A stretch of DNA of 64,000 nt, taken from Nemertoderma westbladi. Its lineage: Eukaryota; Xenacoelomorpha; Nemertodermatida; Nemertodermatidae. A program made the translations under genes and the position numbers. The stretch covers positions 60,724-124,723 of the forward strand of contig JAUCBJ010002853.1 of NCBI GenBank assembly GCA_032718475.1. The letters are read 5' to 3'. Shown in pieces: positions 8,858 to 18,494 of this stretch. The first letter of the stretch is position 1, and every line of letters starts with the position of its first letter. The notes under the pieces are model-generated. The model searched no databases, was not told the origin of the DNA, and saw nothing but the letters and a program-made list of their open reading frames with translations.

Positions 8858-9581
8858 AAAACTGTTCTGGTCGCTTATGATTGCTTTAAGGCTTTTAACG
8901 ATTCTACCCGTACCTGACCCAACAAAGCACAGTGACCCACAAACGATTGGGTTATCGGTTCTTTTTTACCCAGTTGCTGGTCTTTTAATCGGTGTATTGT
9001 TATTTTTAGGTGCGACTCTTTTGTACAACACGCCCCCGATTTTATCAGGCAGTTTATTGTTGGCGTTGTGGTGTTTTTTAACAGGTGGACTACATTTAGA
9101 CGGCTACATTGATACAACAGATGCCTACTTAAGTCAGCAAACAGATCGTACAACTGTTCAAAACATTATGCGTGACCCCCATGTGGGGGGGCTTTCGGTG
9201 GTGGCAGTGGTATTACTTTTAATGGTTAAATATGCCGGTATTTATGGGCTGCTTCTTAATCCCTTCTATTTGGTTATCATCCCTTTTTTATCACGCGGCT
9301 TGCTAGTGGGCTTGATTACCTATTTACCCTACAAACAATCAAGTGGAATGGGGCAAGTAGCCTACACCCACCTGCCCAAAGCCTTTGTGCCTTATGTATT
9401 GGGCGTGACAGTTGTGGTAATGGTTTTAACACTTGGGTTATTAAAAGCCTTGGTTTTGGGGCTGTTGATTTATCTGTTATGCCAAAAAATTATGCAGTGG
9501 TTGGGGCATGCAACGGGGGATGTGTACGGGTTTTTTGTGGAGGTTATTGAGGTGTTGCTTTTGGTTTTAATTAGTATTTAA
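8850..9581 (+). CDS. cobS: Adenosylcobinamide-GDP ribazoletransferase (cobalamin synthase)
   Basis: Integral membrane enzyme that joins adenosylcobinamide-GDP and alpha-ribazole (or its phosphate) to form cobalamin. About 243 residues with several hydrophobic helices. The family signature GGLHLDGYIDTTDAYLS is present near residue 75, followed by RDPHVGGL. The start ATG at 8850 overlaps the cobC stop; the longer frame from 8763 is inside cobC. Together with cobU, cobT and cobC this gives the nucleotide-loop branch, enough for cobinamide salvage. No corrin-ring genes are in the window. Confidence 0.94.
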   Translation: MNKKLFWSLMIALRLLTILPVPDPTKHSDPQTIGLSVLFYPVAGLLIGVLLFLGATLLYNTPPILSGSLLLALWCFLTGGLHLDGYIDTTDAYLSQQTDRTTVQNIMRDPHVGGLSVVAVVLLLMVKYAGIYGLLLNPFYLVIIPFLSRGLLVGLITYLPYKQSSGMGQVAYTHLPKAFVPYVLGVTVVVMVLTLGLLKALVLGLLIYLLCQKIMQWLGHATGDVYGFFVEVIEVLLLVLISI

Positions 9582-9997
9582 ACAGGTCGAAGTACTACCA
9601 TTGAGATGATTACCACCAAAGGTATCAACGGTATTTCGTTTAAAATTCGGTAAAATATATGGCTGTGTTGGTTGGTATCTTGCCGAAATTGCTTGATTAA
9701 AAAGCCACAGTAAAGCTGAATGATAATTAGCAAAGCAACCATGCCCATTTTAATGTGAATCCACAGTGGCCAAGGCAGTGCATAAAAATCAAGCATGCCA
9801 AGCCCTGCGATGATTGAAATAATCATCGCTGGTGTCATAATGCCGTGATACAGTTTGCGCTCCATAATTTTAAAGCGTTCTAAACTGATTTTATCTGTTG
9901 CCATGGCGTGGTACACAAAAAGCCTAGGTAGGTATAAAAGCCCGGCAAACCAGCTAATAACAAAGATAAGGTGAATTATTTTTAGGGTTTCAAACAT
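9578..9997 (-). CDS. hemJ: Protoporphyrinogen oxidase HemJ
   Basis: Small membrane protein of 139 residues that oxidises protoporphyrinogen IX in heme synthesis. It matches the HemJ family from the first residue: an N-terminal helix with conserved His (KIIHLIFVISWFAGLLYLPRLF), the YHAM motif after it, a charged loop KIMERKLYHG, and two further helices containing KMGMVALLIIIQLYCG. Four membrane segments are visible. It is convergent with cobS, and the two genes share the palindromic TTAA at 9578-9581 as overlapping stop codons. hemN is also in this window. Confidence 0.9.
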   Translation of the reverse strand: MFETLKIIHLIFVISWFAGLLYLPRLFVYHAMATDKISLERFKIMERKLYHGIMTPAMIISIIAGLGMLDFYALPWPLWIHIKMGMVALLIIIQLYCGFLIKQFRQDTNQHSHIFYRILNEIPLIPLVVIISMVVLRPV

Positions 9998-10132
9998 CTA
10001 CATCGCGGATTAAAAATCAGTTGAAAGTATAAGGCAATACTTAGCAATTGATAAGGGAGAATTCAAATGGTTGATTGATCTTTCATATACATGAAATCGG
10101 CAAGACGATGGTCGCTTCAATATTCATCCCTG

Positions 10133-10260
10133 TGTAAGTTGTGATTTGAAATGAAAAATACTCAAAAAAATCGCTGTTATTTTTTAGCGTGTTTGGGTTT
10201 AGAGTGTGTTTAAGTGCTTTTAAAATTTTAATTTTCTTTATCCTATCTACAAATTTAAAC
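10133..10260. repeat. Dispersed non-coding repeat, copy A
   Basis: An AT-rich stretch beginning with TGTAAGTTGTGATTTGAAA and continuing with AAAAAAATCGCTGTTATTTT, TTTAGAGTGTGTTT and CTACAAATTT. Its first part resembles bases around 55,271-55,310 and its later part resembles 57,318-57,418. It has no coding potential that I can see. It lies directly upstream of a pseudogene. The surrounding 9,998-10,132 shows no gene. Confidence 0.5.
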
Positions 10261-10283
10261 TGCTTTTCATTAAATAACCACTC

Positions 10284-10775
10284 ATGCCCTTATCGACGAC
10301 TAAAGCTGAGCTGCTGAAAAACCTTGATCAGGCTTATAAAAAACTGGATGCTGAATTTGACAATTGATCCAGACCATGAAAGGGTTAAGGAGATTAAAGG
10401 GGGTATTTCATATGCTGATGTCATTGCTTACCAGATGGGTTGGACAAGTTGCTTGCTTAGTTGGGAAAAACAAACGTTAGACGGCCAAAAAGCACAAATG
10501 CCAGAACCAAACTTTAAATGGAATCAATTGGGTGCGCTTGCACAATTTTTTTATCACCGCTTTTCAAATAAAAATTTAGCGCAATTAAGAACAGCATTTA
10601 AAACACCTACCAACCCTTAGTGGACTGGATAAACACACTAGATGAACAAACATTATTTCAAGTCGGCCAACGTGTGGACAGGGGGAGATGGGCGGTGGTT
10701 AAATGGATTCAAGTCAATACTATTGCCTCTTATTGATCAGCACGCACAAAAGTTAGGCACTACAAAAAACCCTAA
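10284..10775 (+). pseudogene. ClbS/DfsB-family four-helix protein, broken
   Basis: Three frame segments together follow this family. The first, from the ATG at 10284, reads MPLSTTKAELLKNLDQAYKK and hits TGA at 10365. One base away in frame, the match resumes (IDPDHERVKEIKGG, YADVIAYQMGW, FKWNQLGALAQFFY) until a TAG at 10618. The frame then shifts back and reads DWINTLDEQTLFQVGQR and WAVVKWIQVNTIASY, is interrupted by TGA, and ends SARTKVRHYKKP. At least two frameshifts and one nonsense codon are therefore present. Family members are small predicted helical proteins; ClbS is a colibactin-resistance hydrolase. The gene is certainly inactive as written. Confidence 0.75.
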
Positions 10776-10985
10776 AAATATAAAGTGCTGCGTGCTACCC
10801 TATTTTGTGGCGGCTGGGTTGTATAACCCTAAAATTATGTAATGCCAGTGCTTTTTATGTATTCGCTACTCCCTTAAGGTAGTTTAATGGCAATTAAATA
10901 TACCTAACTGTTGGTTACTATGACCATTGAAATATCAAGTTTTTAATTTTACAACGTACTTAGGTTCAAGCATTATGTCAGTACA

Positions 10986-11708
10986 ATGTTTTACAAATTA
11001 ACCACATCAATTATTGCATTAATGCTGTTGGCAGCCTGCTCGCAGCCCATTGAGTTAAAAAAAGAAGCCCATCATCCCATACGCTCTGTTGACCATGTTA
11101 TTGTGGTGGGTCAAAGCACTTAAAGGTTGTTGTCCCAAAAACTGACTATTTAGGTGGTGGGCTGATTGTTGCGCTTGTTGGTCATGCGATAGATGAGGGG
11201 AATCGATCAGCCGCAGAAGAGGTAACTTACTCCCTCCTGAAAACGGTAGAAGGTTATGATTTTAGAGCTGTTTTATTAGAGGCTATTAAAAACGAAACCA
11301 ATCAAACGACTAAATTTCCCTATCAAATAAGCCATCAAATAGAAACCATTGATACTCTGATTCAAGTAAAAGAATCCATTTAAGCAATACCATATCTGAT
11401 GCGTTGTTGATCTCTACCGTTAATTATGAAATCAACAGTGCCCTTGGTATAGAGTCTTTGGGCATCAAGGCGGTGTTAGTATGCCAAAAACGCCTTCGCT
11501 TAAAAAAATTTTGAAAACCCCAAATCAGGAGAGTGTCATTGATACAGACAATGCAATTTACCACCAGGTGTTTAGTTTTGAAAAACTCTCTGTCACAGAC
11601 GACATAAAGGCCACACTAGAAGAGGGTATCAAGAGTATTGCGAAGCAAATCATCAATGATTTGACTCACCCTGTTGAGTGGTTCAAAAATAACCCACTCA
11701 CTTTATAG
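10986..11708 (+). pseudogene. Lipoprotein gene, broken by several frameshifts
   Basis: The first frame encodes a lipoprotein signal peptide with lipobox LLAAC (MFYKLTTSIIALMLLAACSQ) and stops at the TAA near 11,120. A one-base shift lets the frame continue (KVVVPKTDYLGGGLIVALVG through LIQVKESI, stop near 11,380). A further shift gives NTISDALLISTVNYEINSAL up to 11,508, and the last frame, open from about 11,481 to 11,708, reads TPSLKKILKTPNQESVIDTD and beyond. The pieces join smoothly, which supports a single former gene of roughly 240 codons. I do not recognise the family. Confidence 0.6.
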
Positions 11709-12298
11709 GTTTTGATAGCCAATATTTAGGTTTAGAAAATGTTTTACATTTAAAACAATGGGTTAGTTTTTGGACAACCCGCGGTTTTGAACGCCACCAG
11801 CCTTAATTAAAGGTTAAGTATTGCTAATGTGCCCTCAAACCACTAAAAAATAAATGGTCAGCCATGCCCATTTGTGACATGTTGGTGACGTGTGTTGTTA
11901 CTGAAGCATGCTTTATGTGCCTACCAATAATTTTTTATGTATATCACTTGGTTTAATCTTCCCTAATTTATTTAATGGTTTATGTTAAGTCTTTAAAAAC
12001 ACAGCCAATATCATACGCCTACGAACTCATTGAAATATAGCGCTGCCGTCGTTAGCAGACGGGCTGATTATCAATGAATAAACACCTAACTTGTCGATTA
12101 AAAAAATCACTCATCCTTTAGAAGAAAAATAGGTTGTGGATCATAACAGTTAAAGATGAAAAATGTTGTGACAAGCAGGTAATTTTGTATTGCCAGACGA
12201 TACAAAAAATAGTTTAAAATTTGCAACTGTTGTGTATATTAAGGCGTTTGGCTTTTGTTTGTGCGCTCAAGCATTGTTAAATGGCCTATCTTCAATAA
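11709..12298. other. Gene-free stretch
   Basis: No convincing gene in 590 bases. The first about 95 bases read, in one plus-strand frame, YLGLENVLHLKQWVSFWTTRG and then a stop, and may be the tail of another decayed gene. The rest is AT-rich with stops in all frames. Confidence 0.4.
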
Positions 12299-13558
12299 CT
12301 AGCTCATTTTTTTAATTAGTTCGGTTAGTGACACTTTTGTTTGCTCACCACAGCTAAAGTCTTTTAAAATAAATTGCTTATTTTTCCATTCATCTGGTGC
12401 CAATACAAGGGTATATTTAGCACCCGATTGATCAGCTCGCTTGAATTTTGTACGCACGCTACCCCCCCCCAAATCGGTTTGGATAATAAGTTTGGGTAAT
12501 TGGTCGCGTATTTTTTCAAGTTGTTCAAATAATGTTTTTTGGTCTTTACCATCCAGCGAAATGGCATATAGATGACATATGTCTTGGTGCTGATAGGTTT
12601 GATAAAATTGATTGGTGGGTACTTTAAGTAAAAATATTAGTCGTTCCCAGCCAATTGAACAACCAACCGCAGGCAAGAAGTTACCACCCAGTTGCTGGGA
12701 TAGGTAATTAAAACGCCCCCCCCCACACAAGGTGGTTTGCGAACCTAATTGATTCGATTTCCATTCAAAAACGGTTTGGTTGTAATAATCTAGTCCTCGA
12801 ACCAAATAATCATTGATAACATAGTCAATACCAAGGCTATCAAGTGTGTTGAGCAATGTTTTAAAATGTGCTTTTGACTCATCATCAATTAGTTGTGTGA
12901 TTCGGGGGGCATTTTTAAGTTTTTCTCGAATAAAGTCACTTTTGCTGTCCAATAAACGCAAGGGATTGGTTGCTAATCGTAGTTGATTGAGCGCACTTAA
13001 GTGTTCTTTATAAGGTATAAAATAACGCTTTAGTTCTTGGGTGTAGCGATCCCTTGATTGTTGATCGCCAATGTTATTTAATTCTAATTGTAAGCCAGAG
13101 AGTCCCAACACTTTCCAAACACGACTTAGCATCAACAAAAGTTCTACATCGACTGTTGGTGATTGATTACCGATTATTTCAAGCCCTAATTGATGAAATT
13201 GTCGAAAACGACCTTTTTGTGGCCGTTCATAACGAAACATTGGTCCCCAATACCATAACTTTTGAAGGCCTTGGGTCTTTTTGCTTTGAAGCAAAGCTCG
13301 CATACAACCGGCGGTACCTTCAGGGCGAAGGGCGATTTGATTGCCTGATCGGTCATCAAAGGTGTACATTTCCTTATTAACAATATCGGTTTGCTCACCA
13401 ATTAAGCGTTCAAATAGGGCTAAATTTTCAAGGATGGGTAAATTAATGGGTAAAAAGCCATAGCACTTGATCAATGCTTCAATCTTGATCAATGTATATC
13501 GCCAAAATGTGGAATGGGGGGGCAGCATATCATGCATGCCACGAAGTGTTTTGATCAT
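12299..13558 (-). CDS. hisS: Histidyl-tRNA synthetase
   Basis: Class II aminoacyl-tRNA synthetase charging tRNA-His. From the ATG at 13558 the protein begins MIKTLRGMHDMLPP, typical of the family; the open frame two codons upstream begins with TTG. Visible marks: motif 2 FRYERPQKGRFRQFHQLGLE, the histidine-A loop LVRGLDYYNQTVFEW, GGGRFNYL and motif 3 VGCSIGWERL. The C-terminal about 90 residues form the anticodon-binding domain. About 419 residues, normal length. It follows ppiD on the same strand after about 70 bases. Confidence 0.96.
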   Translation of the reverse strand: MIKTLRGMHDMLPPHSTFWRYTLIKIEALIKCYGFLPINLPILENLALFERLIGEQTDIVNKEMYTFDDRSGNQIALRPEGTAGCMRALLQSKKTQGLQKLWYWGPMFRYERPQKGRFRQFHQLGLEIIGNQSPTVDVELLLMLSRVWKVLGLSGLQLELNNIGDQQSRDRYTQELKRYFIPYKEHLSALNQLRLATNPLRLLDSKSDFIREKLKNAPRITQLIDDESKAHFKTLLNTLDSLGIDYVINDYLVRGLDYYNQTVFEWKSNQLGSQTTLCGGGRFNYLSQQLGGNFLPAVGCSIGWERLIFLLKVPTNQFYQTYQHQDICHLYAISLDGKDQKTLFEQLEKIRDQLPKLIIQTDLGGGSVRTKFKRADQSGAKYTLVLAPDEWKNKQFILKDFSCGEQTKVSLTELIKKMS

Positions 13559-13629
13559 AACCAATATAAAATAAACCCTAAAATAGCCTGAACAACGCTT
13601 CAGTTTTTATGGCTCAATGCGTGAATGAT

Positions 13630-15531
13630 TTAATGATTTGTTTGCGTTAGGTTTACTTGAATATCCATTTCATTACTTAAAGCACTTAGCCACACATGAT
13701 AAAAGTAGTCTTGATAGATAGCTTGAATTCTTTGATTGAATTTTTGTTCATCTTTTGGATCAAGTTCATCTTTATATTCAACTGCTTTTAAAATACTCAC
13801 CACGTATTCACCTTTAGCACTTATCAACAATTTTGTACTTACCTGCCCTAGCTTAGGTGGGGTTTGTAATTTAATTTGATCAAGCATCTGGGCATCTAAA
13901 TGCTGACTGATATTAGATGAGCTATTGTTTTCCAACAATCGATAGGTGCTCTCATCAACCCAACCGAGTTCAACAAGTGCCTTATTTTTCTGAGCAAACT
14001 GTTGATAGCGCTTTATTGTTTGATTATTGAGTTCTTTAACAAACTGATCAGCTTTTAATTTAGCGTTTGCTAGAGCTTGTTCCTGAAGAACAATGTTATT
14101 CACCTCATCTTGAACCTCTTCAAACGTGTATTGACGAGTTTTTTGAACTTGATCTTTGGTAAATAAGAATAGTTTTTTGCCATCTTCAACTAAAATGGGG
14201 GCGATGGTATCCACCAAAGCATCGTTTTTAAAAGCGGCTTCACGAACTTCATTAATTTGACTAATATCACCCCCAATGCCTATATGGCGAGAAAATAGTT
14301 CGCTTTTTTGAATGATTTTTTGATATTTTTGAGCCACTGAATTTAAAGAGTCGTTTGACTCAATTTGATCCACAATGCTTGCCATGTAATGGTTCCAATT
14401 CTTTTGGCGCAGTAAATATTGCAGATCTTTTTCTACCTCATCAAAGGTTAGTATTTTTTTTGGCTTAACTTCTGCAAGCTGCAGAACATGAATACTATTT
14501 TCTTCATCTGTTACAATTTGAGCATCGCCTGGGGTCATCGAATAAAGTGCCTCTTCTAATAAAAAGGGTAATTCCCCTTTTTTAGCCCACTGGGTGGACG
14601 GGGAAAATGTGGCGTTTTTGCTAAACTGTTGTTTTAAAAGTGATTTAATATCAGCACGTTGTCGATGAATTAAATTATAAAATAATTCAGCATTTTTCTG
14701 ATTAATAGATGGGTCAGCATTTTTATCGAATTTTACATCCCAAAATAAGCGCTGCTCGGGCTCAAACATACTGGCTTGATTGGTTTTGTAATATTGTGTC
14801 ACCTGCTCTTTAGAAGGCTCAAATTGGTCTTTATTGGCCTGAAAATCAAACTGAATGTAATCAATGGCGACTTTCTCAGGTTCTACAAACAAGTCTTGGT
14901 TTGCCTGATAATAGGCTTTAGCTTTTTCACTATTAACCAACTTTTTCTCAAAGAAGTCCGCTACATTAACTGACAATACATCCACTTGACGCTTTGCAAA
15001 GTAGGCCTGACTAATGCTTTGTAGTTCGTTTGAGCCTAATAGACCATTTAACAATCTTTTATCATGTCGGGTTGCAATTGCGGAAAGGAAGCTATTGTTA
15101 ACATCCTGCTCATAGGCTACATCTGTATAAAAATTACTGGATAAGAAGCTCTGATAAGCCTTTAAAGAAAAATCCCCGTCTTGACTAAATTGATTGCGCA
15201 CATAATTTAAAATGACTTGATCGCTAATTTTCACACCTAATTGCTTGGCGTAATCTATACGACCATATAAATTCAACATATGATTGGCAACCAAGTTATA
15301 TAGGCGTTTGGTTGATATGTTTTGATCTTGATATAATTGTTGGAATCGACGAAATGTCTGATCAAACTGTTCAAAGCTAATGGATTGATCCCCTACCTTA
15401 ATAACGGTTTGTGACTGATCATCAGAGGTGTACTGAAGTGCACCTGCACCCACAAAACTAACAGCAGCTAAAATTACCACAAAAATGGCAAATAAACGCG
15501 AATTTTTATAAAACTGACTAACTCTAAACAT
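13630..15531 (-). CDS. ppiD: Periplasmic folding chaperone PpiD
   Basis: Inner-membrane-anchored SurA-like chaperone with a parvulin-type peptidyl-prolyl isomerase domain. The 633 residues begin with a short cytosolic segment and one membrane helix (residues about 12-32, LFAIFVVILAAVSFVGAGAL). A SurA_N-like region follows (IKVGDQSISFEQFDQTFRRF), then a degenerate parvulin domain around residues 215-375 and a C-terminal region with a second PpiC-like segment. Position after hupB, with two tRNA genes between, is the gammaproteobacterial order and supports ppiD over surA. Confidence 0.88.
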   Translation of the reverse strand: MFRVSQFYKNSRLFAIFVVILAAVSFVGAGALQYTSDDQSQTVIKVGDQSISFEQFDQTFRRFQQLYQDQNISTKRLYNLVANHMLNLYGRIDYAKQLGVKISDQVILNYVRNQFSQDGDFSLKAYQSFLSSNFYTDVAYEQDVNNSFLSAIATRHDKRLLNGLLGSNELQSISQAYFAKRQVDVLSVNVADFFEKKLVNSEKAKAYYQANQDLFVEPEKVAIDYIQFDFQANKDQFEPSKEQVTQYYKTNQASMFEPEQRLFWDVKFDKNADPSINQKNAELFYNLIHRQRADIKSLLKQQFSKNATFSPSTQWAKKGELPFLLEEALYSMTPGDAQIVTDEENSIHVLQLAEVKPKKILTFDEVEKDLQYLLRQKNWNHYMASIVDQIESNDSLNSVAQKYQKIIQKSELFSRHIGIGGDISQINEVREAAFKNDALVDTIAPILVEDGKKLFLFTKDQVQKTRQYTFEEVQDEVNNIVLQEQALANAKLKADQFVKELNNQTIKRYQQFAQKNKALVELGWVDESTYRLLENNSSSNISQHLDAQMLDQIKLQTPPKLGQVSTKLLISAKGEYVVSILKAVEYKDELDPKDEQKFNQRIQAIYQDYFYHVWLSALSNEMDIQVNLTQTNH

Positions 15532-15540
15532 AAGAAAAAA

Positions 15541-15614
15541 CGGAGCGGACGGGACTCGAACCCGCGACCTCCGGCGTGACAGGCCAGCATTCTAACCAGC
15601 TGAACTACCGCTCC
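15541..15614 (-). tRNA. tRNA-Asp (anticodon GTC)
   Basis: The reverse strand gives a full cloverleaf: acceptor GGAGCGG pairing with CCGCTCC, D-loop TAGTTCAGCTGGTTAGA, anticodon loop CTGTCAC with GTC, and T-arm GGGTTCGAGTCCC. The discriminator is G. It lies ten bases from tRNA-Val. Confidence 0.95.
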
Positions 15615-15624
15615 TTATAAATTA

Positions 15625-15698
15625 TGGGTGTTGTAGGACTCGAACCTACGACTTTCGCCTTGTAAGGGCGACGCTCTGGCCAGCTGAGCTAAACACCC
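15625..15698 (-). tRNA. tRNA-Val (anticodon TAC)
   Basis: Reverse strand: acceptor GGGTGTT pairing with AACACCC, D-arm GCTCAGCTGGCCAGAGC, anticodon loop CTTACAA with TAC, T-arm TAGGTTCGAGTCCTA, discriminator A. It is upstream of tRNA-Asp in the direction of transcription, between hupB and ppiD. Confidence 0.95.
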
Positions 15699-15719
15699 AA
15701 TAAGGGGGATTAGCAAAAA

Positions 15720-15998
15720 TTAAGATTTAGCGACTATGTCCTTAAAGGTACCGGTTGGGCTAAAATAAGGCACCTTTTGTTCAGGAATTTGTATTTCTTG
15801 ACCTGTTCTAGGGTTTCTGCCTAAACGTGCTTTACGTGTTTTAGAACCAAAAGTACCAAAGCCTACCAATGTGATTGAGTCATCATTGGAGACCTGATTT
15901 TTAACAGTGCTTATAAAAGCTTCCAGGCAAGTGGTTGCAACTTTTTTTGATAGATTTGTATCGGTCACAATTTGATTAACAAGCTCTTGTTTATTCAT
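15720..15998 (-). CDS. hupB: DNA-binding protein HU
   Basis: Nucleoid protein of 92 residues. It has the HU/IHF core: N-terminal MNKQELVNQI, the beta strand VGFGTFGSKTRKARLGRNPRTGQEI with the DNA-bending arm (RNPRTG), and KVPYFSPTGTFKDIV at the end. Gene order lon-hupB-ppiD supports the HU beta assignment rather than IHF. A purine-rich AGGAGAGACT precedes the start. Confidence 0.93.
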   Translation of the reverse strand: MNKQELVNQIVTDTNLSKKVATTCLEAFISTVKNQVSNDDSITLVGFGTFGSKTRKARLGRNPRTGQEIQIPEQKVPYFSPTGTFKDIVAKS

Positions 15999-16115
15999 AG
16001 TCTCTCCTATTATTGCTTAAAAAAATTAATTACTTTTAATTAAAAGCCTTTATATACCCTTATATCAGAACAATTAAACTATATCGCTTAATATTAAGCA
16101 AGCAAATTAAAAAAA

Positions 16116-18494
16116 TTAATGTAAGACTTCATTATGATTGACTTTTTTCTTTTTACTACTGGTATTAATTTGACTGTTTATTGAATCAGAAAAAAAGTAT
16201 GAAACCGCCTGATCAATTGTAGAGATAGGTTTAATATGCAAGGATTTGATTAAAAAGTCTGGCATTTGTGCTAAATCAGGCTCATTCTCCTTTGGAATTA
16301 ATACATGCTTCACTTTATAACGATGGGCGGCTAGTAGTTTTTCTTTTAATCCACCAATTCTGGTAATGTCCCCTCTTAGTGTGATTTCCCCCGTTAGGGC
16401 TGTATCTGAACGAACAGCTTTTTGAGTTAAGGCCGATAACATCGCAATACACATTCCCATGCCTGCGCTTGGGCCATCTTTAGGGGTTGCGCCATCGGGT
16501 ACATGAACATGGATGTCTTTTTCAACGAATAAAGTTTGCTCAACTCCAAACTGATCCAAATTACTTTTTATCACTGTCATGGCTGCCTGTATAGACTCTT
16601 GCATAACATCCCCAAGGTGCCCTGTGTAATGCAGCTTACCTTTTCCACCTATCAGTGCTGATTCAATAAACAAAATATCACCGCCTTGTTCAGTCCAAGC
16701 CAACCCAAGGACTTGACCAATACGGTCTTTTCTTTCATAGTTTTCTGGAAATTTTGGGGGACCCAAATAGTCATATAAGTTTTTAAGCGACACCGCTACT
16801 TTTTTCATTTGATCTTTGGCAAGACTTAAGACTATTTTTCTAGCTATTTTATTGAGCTGTTTTTCTAAATTACGCACACCAGATTCATGTGTATACTGAT
16901 GGATAATTCTTAAAAGGGCGGGGTGGTTAATATTAAACCCTTCCTTGGTGAGTAAATATTTTTGGTATAAGTTGGGCATGAGGTGTTCTTTAGCAATATG
17001 CAGTTTTTCTTCCTCTGTATAGCCACTCACATCAATGATCTCCATTCGATCCAATAGCGGTTTGGGAATGTTATAAGAGTTCGCTGTGGTGACAAACATA
17101 ATCTTTGACAGGTCATAACCAATATCTAGATAGTGATCTTTAAATGAGTGATTTTGTTCAGGGTCAAATACCTCTAGTAAAGCAGAAGCAGGGTCTCCCC
17201 GATAATCCATCCCAATTTTATCAATCTCATCAATCAAAAAAAGTGGGTTTGATGTGCCGGCTTGAATGATATTTTTAATGATATTACCTGGCATTGAGGC
17301 AATGTATGTTCTTCGATGACCGCGAATTTCGGATTCATCTCTCACCCCACCTAAAGACATTCGGGTAAATTTTCGACCCATGGCTTCGGCAATAGATCGC
17401 GCTAAAGATGTTTTACCCACCCCGGGTGGACCAATTAAGCATAAAACAGCCGCCCCGGCCTTTTTATTTCGCTTGCAAACAGCTAAGTGTTCAATGATTC
17501 TTTCTTTAATTTCATCCAAGGCGTAATGGCTGCTATCTAGGACGGTTTCTGCTTTTTTTAAGTCATAATTTAGACGACTGACTTTTTTCCAAGGCAAGGA
17601 CAATATGGTATCGATATAATTTCTTGTAATGGAATATTCAGCTGATTGAGGTGAAATAGACCCAAGACGCTTGAGTTCTTCTTGTATTTTTTCTTTTGCC
17701 TCAAGACTTAAACCAAGTTTTTTGCCCTTTTCTTCTAATGCCTCTAATTCGTCTACTTCTTCATCCCCTAACTCTTGTTGGATGGCCTTAATTTGCTCAT
17801 TTAAATAGTATTCCTTTTGATTTTGATCAATTTGCTCTTTAACCCGATAATGTATTTTTTGCTCAATTTTTAGTAGTTCAATTTTATTTTGCAGAAAAAT
17901 CAGTAGCTGTTTGCTGCAAGCAACACAGTCAAGTTCCGCCAATAATTGTTGTTTTTCTAGCACAGAGAAATCAAGATGAGAGGAAATTAAATCAATTAAA
18001 TCGCTTAAACTATCTTGGCTGGCTAAAGCCTCTACTATATCTTGATGGGCTTTTTTTTTATTAAATTTAATATATTCTTGAAATTTGGTCAGAATTGATT
18101 TAATCAATGATTTTTCTAAATCCTTTAACTGCAAGGGATGTCGATTATGAATTATATAGTCATTGGTTATTAAAAAACCATCATTTTCCAAGATATTTTT
18201 AACTTCAACCCGATGCTGTGTCTCAATTAATATTTTATAGGTATAATCAGGCAGCTCTAATACTTTCAGCACCTTTGCTAGTAAACCAAAAGCATATAAA
18301 TCTTTAAAATTAGGGTTATCAATTGAGGGGTCTTTTTGGGAAAGTAAGATAATTTGTCTATTATTTTCATCCAATTGATTAATTGCTTTCATCGATGCCT
18401 GCCTGCCAATAAAAAGGGGCGTTGTGACATTAGGCGAAAATACAACATCACGAAGGGCTAAAATAGGCAGTTTGGTGAGTTTTTTTAATTCCAT
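16116..18494 (-). CDS. lon: ATP-dependent protease Lon
   Basis: Cytosolic AAA+ serine protease, 792 residues. The N-terminal substrate-binding domain is residues about 8-200, followed by a coiled region, the AAA+ module with Walker A GPPGVGKTSLA and Walker B PLFLIDEIDK, and the C-terminal peptidase with the Ser-Lys dyad in DGPSAGMGMCIAM and GGLKEKLLAAHRYK. The C-terminus ends in a short lysine-rich tail. It directly abuts clpX: the clpX stop and the lon start are adjacent, so they are co-transcribed. Confidence 0.97.
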   Translation of the reverse strand: MELKKLTKLPILALRDVVFSPNVTTPLFIGRQASMKAINQLDENNRQIILLSQKDPSIDNPNFKDLYAFGLLAKVLKVLELPDYTYKILIETQHRVEVKNILENDGFLITNDYIIHNRHPLQLKDLEKSLIKSILTKFQEYIKFNKKKAHQDIVEALASQDSLSDLIDLISSHLDFSVLEKQQLLAELDCVACSKQLLIFLQNKIELLKIEQKIHYRVKEQIDQNQKEYYLNEQIKAIQQELGDEEVDELEALEEKGKKLGLSLEAKEKIQEELKRLGSISPQSAEYSITRNYIDTILSLPWKKVSRLNYDLKKAETVLDSSHYALDEIKERIIEHLAVCKRNKKAGAAVLCLIGPPGVGKTSLARSIAEAMGRKFTRMSLGGVRDESEIRGHRRTYIASMPGNIIKNIIQAGTSNPLFLIDEIDKIGMDYRGDPASALLEVFDPEQNHSFKDHYLDIGYDLSKIMFVTTANSYNIPKPLLDRMEIIDVSGYTEEEKLHIAKEHLMPNLYQKYLLTKEGFNINHPALLRIIHQYTHESGVRNLEKQLNKIARKIVLSLAKDQMKKVAVSLKNLYDYLGPPKFPENYERKDRIGQVLGLAWTEQGGDILFIESALIGGKGKLHYTGHLGDVMQESIQAAMTVIKSNLDQFGVEQTLFVEKDIHVHVPDGATPKDGPSAGMGMCIAMLSALTQKAVRSDTALTGEITLRGDITRIGGLKEKLLAAHRYKVKHVLIPKENEPDLAQMPDFLIKSLHIKPISTIDQAVSYFFSDSINSQINTSSKKKKVNHNEVLH

